DNA of 32,719 nt, taken from positions 1 to 32,719 of the forward strand of contig JAKURV010000024.1 in the NCBI GenBank assembly GCA_022452035.1. The letters are read 5' to 3'. This document shows positions 30,733-32,719 of the stretch, in pieces. This DNA is from Acidimicrobiales bacterium. GTDB lineage: Bacteria; Actinomycetota; Acidimicrobiia; Acidimicrobiales; MedAcidi-G1. The translations under genes were made by a program, and so were the position numbers. The notes beneath the pieces are model-generated. The model made no database searches. It had not been told where the DNA came from and saw only the letters and a program-made list of their open reading frames with translations. Within the stretch, counting starts at the first letter, position 1. The number at the start of each line of letters is the position of its first letter.

Positions 30733-32719
30733 GTGGACGTCGACGCCGGAGACACCATCGCCCGACGGGCCGATCGGGCCCTCGACCTGGCCGTGGGGGC
30801 TCTGGCCACCTGGACGGTGCTCTTCCACCTGGCCCGCCTGGTCGGGTTGGGCCGCGACGCCACCTTCGTCCTATGGGTGGTCAGCGTCGTGGCACTGGGC
30901 GTGGTCCTGGCCCGGTCAGGCACCGGGTGGGCCGCCCCCGCCGGGCCGGGGTCAGCCGGCCGGCTGTCCCGCCTCCCGGTGGTCCTCGGCCTTGCCGCCG
31001 CCGCCCTGCTGGCCGTGGTCGAGGTCGACGGCCTGTGGTGGCCGCTGACCTGGCTGGGCCTGCTCGGTGTGCTGGCCGCCGCGGTTCTGGCCGTGCACGC
31101 CGCCGGTCCGACGGTCAACACCACGGCCCGGGCCGTCCTCCAACGCACCTCCCGGACAGCGGCTGTCTCGGTGCTGGTCCTAGCTGGGCTGGCCGCCCTG
31201 CTGTCCCTGGTAATGGTCCGCCCCGACCAGGACGACGTGTTCGTGGTCAACCGGTCAGCCTGGGTGGCCGCCCACGACGGGGCGTTCCCGGACCGCGACA
31301 CCATCTTCAGCGACGACGTCCTACCCGTGGAACGCCCACCGGCCCTTGCCACCTCGGTGGAGGCCCTCCTGGGGAGCGCGGCAGCTGCCGGGCGGGTCTC
31401 GGCGGTCCGGCTAACCCACCTGGGGTTCGGTCCGCTGATCGCCGCACTGGCCGTAATGGCCACCTGGCGGCTCGTGCGAGGCCTGGGTGCCCGGTCGCCG
31501 GCCGCCGCCACGTGGGCCGGTACGACATTCCTGGTGATGGACGGCGCAGTCCACGGGTCGTTCGGAAACTTTTTTGCTGGGCGGTCCTGGCAGGGCAAGG
31601 CAGTGTTCCTGTTGCTGGTCGTACCGAGCTTGTGGCACCACGGCGCCTCCTATGGGAGGACCGGCAGCCGACGCCACCTACTGGCCGCTGGGGCCGGGGT
31701 GGTCGCCGGCCTCGGCCTGACCTCGTCGTCGGTGCTGGTGTCCCCACCGGTGGTACTGGTGGCCGCCGGGGCCGCCGCATGGGACCGGGGCGAGCCGCAG
31801 CGCGTCCTGCGGTCGTTGGTCGCCGTCGCCCCGGCGTTGGCCGCCGGCCTGTACGCCCTAGCCGCCAACCCGCAGCATCTTCACGACGTGGTTGCCGTCC
31901 CAGGCTTCCTGGACGTCCGTCGCCTTCTGGATAGTGGGACCGAACCGGTGGCTGTGCTGCGGATGGTGTTCAGCGATGGGCTGCCGGCCCTGGTGGCCCT
32001 GGGGTGCGCCCTGACCGCCTGGGCGGTGGTCGGGCCGCGCGGCTCCCGGATGGTGCTGCTGGCCGGGCCAGTGGTGGTGTTCGGTGTCTTCCTAGCCCCC
32101 GGGGTGCTCGACGTGCTGGACGCGGCCGGTGAGGCCGACGCCGTGGCCTGGCGGACCCTCTGGGTGCTGCCTCTACCCGCCATGGTGGGTTTGGTGCTGA
32201 CCACGGTGCGACCCGGGGTCCGGGCCGCACCGGTCATCGTTCCGGTGGTGGTGCTGGCCGTCCTGCTGGCTGTCGGAACCCCCATCACCAGCGCCGACAA
32301 CCGGGGGACCGAGCTGGCATGGCCCCCGGCTGTGGACCTGCCCCGACCGGAGGTTGACAGCGCCCGCACGCTGATCTACTTGGCTCCCACTGGCGGCACG
32401 GTGGCCGGCCCCGAAGAGGTGGATTTCGCCGTGGCGGTGCTGGGCGTCGAGGTGCGGGCCGTCAACCCGAGGTCGTCGTACCTGCGGGGGCGCCACACCG
32501 GACCCGACTTTCACGCCCTGGACCGCATGACCCTGTCCCACGCCCTGGAACACGGCCGCGCCGAATGGGGGCTGGAGGCCACGGCCCGCTCCATTGACGT
32601 CCTGGCCCCCGACGCCGTGTGCCTCCGGAAGGGCCGGGGCGATGAGGTGGCAGACCTGCTCCTGGACGGGGGTTACGACCGGGCCGGGGTCGACGGCACC
32701 TGCCGGTTCTTCGTGCGCT
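30733..32719 (+). CDS. Large polytopic membrane protein, probable glycosyltransferase-C type (3' partial)
   Basis: The frame starts at GTG 30733, two bases after the rmlD stop, and runs without a stop to the window edge, at least 662 residues. It contains many hydrophobic segments: about 18-36, 43-60, 81-95, 100-122, 143-160, then a further series from about 230. After the fifth segment there is an external-loop-like stretch RPDQDDVFVVNRSAWVAA followed by a DTIFSDDVLPVERPPA element (about 160-205). This resembles the first loop of GT-C enzymes, where paired acids are catalytic, and reminds me of DUF6077 proteins. The C-terminal part visible here is soluble. Location next to rmlD suggests rhamnose or related sugar transfer from a lipid carrier; function is inferred. 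Antisense and alternative-frame ORFs here are GC artefacts. Confidence 0.78.
   Translation, partial: MDVDAGDTIARRADRALDLAVGALATWTVLFHLARLVGLGRDATFVLWVVSVVALGVVLARSGTGWAAPAGPGSAGRLSRLPVVLGLAAAALLAVVEVDGLWWPLTWLGLLGVLAAAVLAVHAAGPTVNTTARAVLQRTSRTAAVSVLVLAGLAALLSLVMVRPDQDDVFVVNRSAWVAAHDGAFPDRDTIFSDDVLPVERPPALATSVEALLGSAAAAGRVSAVRLTHLGFGPLIAALAVMATWRLVRGLGARSPAAATWAGTTFLVMDGAVHGSFGNFFAGRSWQGKAVFLLLVVPSLWHHGASYGRTGSRRHLLAAGAGVVAGLGLTSSSVLVSPPVVLVAAGAAAWDRGEPQRVLRSLVAVAPALAAGLYALAANPQHLHDVVAVPGFLDVRRLLDSGTEPVAVLRMVFSDGLPALVALGCALTAWAVVGPRGSRMVLLAGPVVVFGVFLAPGVLDVLDAAGEADAVAWRTLWVLPLPAMVGLVLTTVRPGVRAAPVIVPVVVLAVLLAVGTPITSADNRGTELAWPPAVDLPRPEVDSARTLIYLAPTGGTVAGPEEVDFAVAVLGVEVRAVNPRSSYLRGRHTGPDFHALDRMTLSHALEHGRAEWGLEATARSIDVLAPDAVCLRKGRGDEVADLLLDGGYDRAGVDGTCRFFVR

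Noticed and set aside
30303-31598. 431-residue minus-strand frame and a 353-residue plus-strand frame in the last 2 kb
   Set aside because: Both are Arg/Ala/Pro/Ser-rich shadows of the long membrane protein frame, which alone shows membrane segments and continues from rmlD.
1-32719. CRISPR arrays, insertion sequences, tRNA or rRNA genes
   Set aside because: No regular spaced repeats, transposase-like proteins, terminal inverted repeats or tRNA cloverleaf sequences were seen on reading both strands.

Overview
The window looks like chromosomal DNA from a high-GC actinobacterium. An uncultured Acidimicrobiia-type lineage is my best guess, but no rRNA or other decisive marker is present. Support comes from the strong G/C third-position bias of the right half, GTG/TTG starts, likely leaderless TANNNT promoters and an actinobacterial-style permuted SpoIID protein.

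The window falls into two parts. The left part (about 1-17,700) is visibly less GC-rich and reads as an accessory catabolic island built of short, alternating operons. It holds an NMT1/SsuA-type ABC importer (1-2820). A leftward pair follows, a limonene-epoxide-hydrolase-like enzyme and an SDR (4163-2899). Next come a nitroreductase and an NTF2-fold protein (4304-5445), then a TetR repressor (6068-5442). A long rightward operon (6156-12482) encodes an acyl-CoA dehydrogenase, an SDR, a ThuA-like protein and E1alpha, E1beta and E2 of a 2-oxoacid/acetoin-type dehydrogenase complex. A converging leftward operon (16530-12467) encodes an ABM monooxygenase, two Rieske oxygenase alpha subunits with a 68-residue protein between them, and a second ThuA-like protein. 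A zinc alcohol dehydrogenase (16656-17684) closes this part. No E3 subunit and no Rieske reductase or ferredoxin is present, so those must come from elsewhere. The overall picture is uptake, ring or C-H hydroxylation, side-chain dehydrogenation and final thiamine-dependent cleavage of an organic substrate I cannot identify.

A short motif, ACCGRWYRRTTA, lies upstream of three rightward transcription units of the island (4232, 6133, 7464). One copy sits between the tetR gene and its divergent target. A related arrangement with wider spacing lies before the second Rieske gene. This is a candidate operator set for the local TetR.

The right part (about 18,000-32,719) is typical GC-rich core sequence, all on the + strand: cob(I)alamin adenosyltransferase, leucyl aminopeptidase, sirtuin and a rhodanese-ThiF sulfur-transfer enzyme. 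A cell-envelope sugar locus follows: UDP-glucose dehydrogenase, a flippase-like membrane protein, a four-LysM SpoIID-like wall protein, dTDP-rhamnose genes in the order rmlA-rmlC-rmlB-rmlD, and the start of a large polytopic membrane protein of glycosyltransferase-C appearance that runs off the window. The rml genes overlap or nearly touch and are probably one transcript, starting at a leaderless promoter in front of rmlA.
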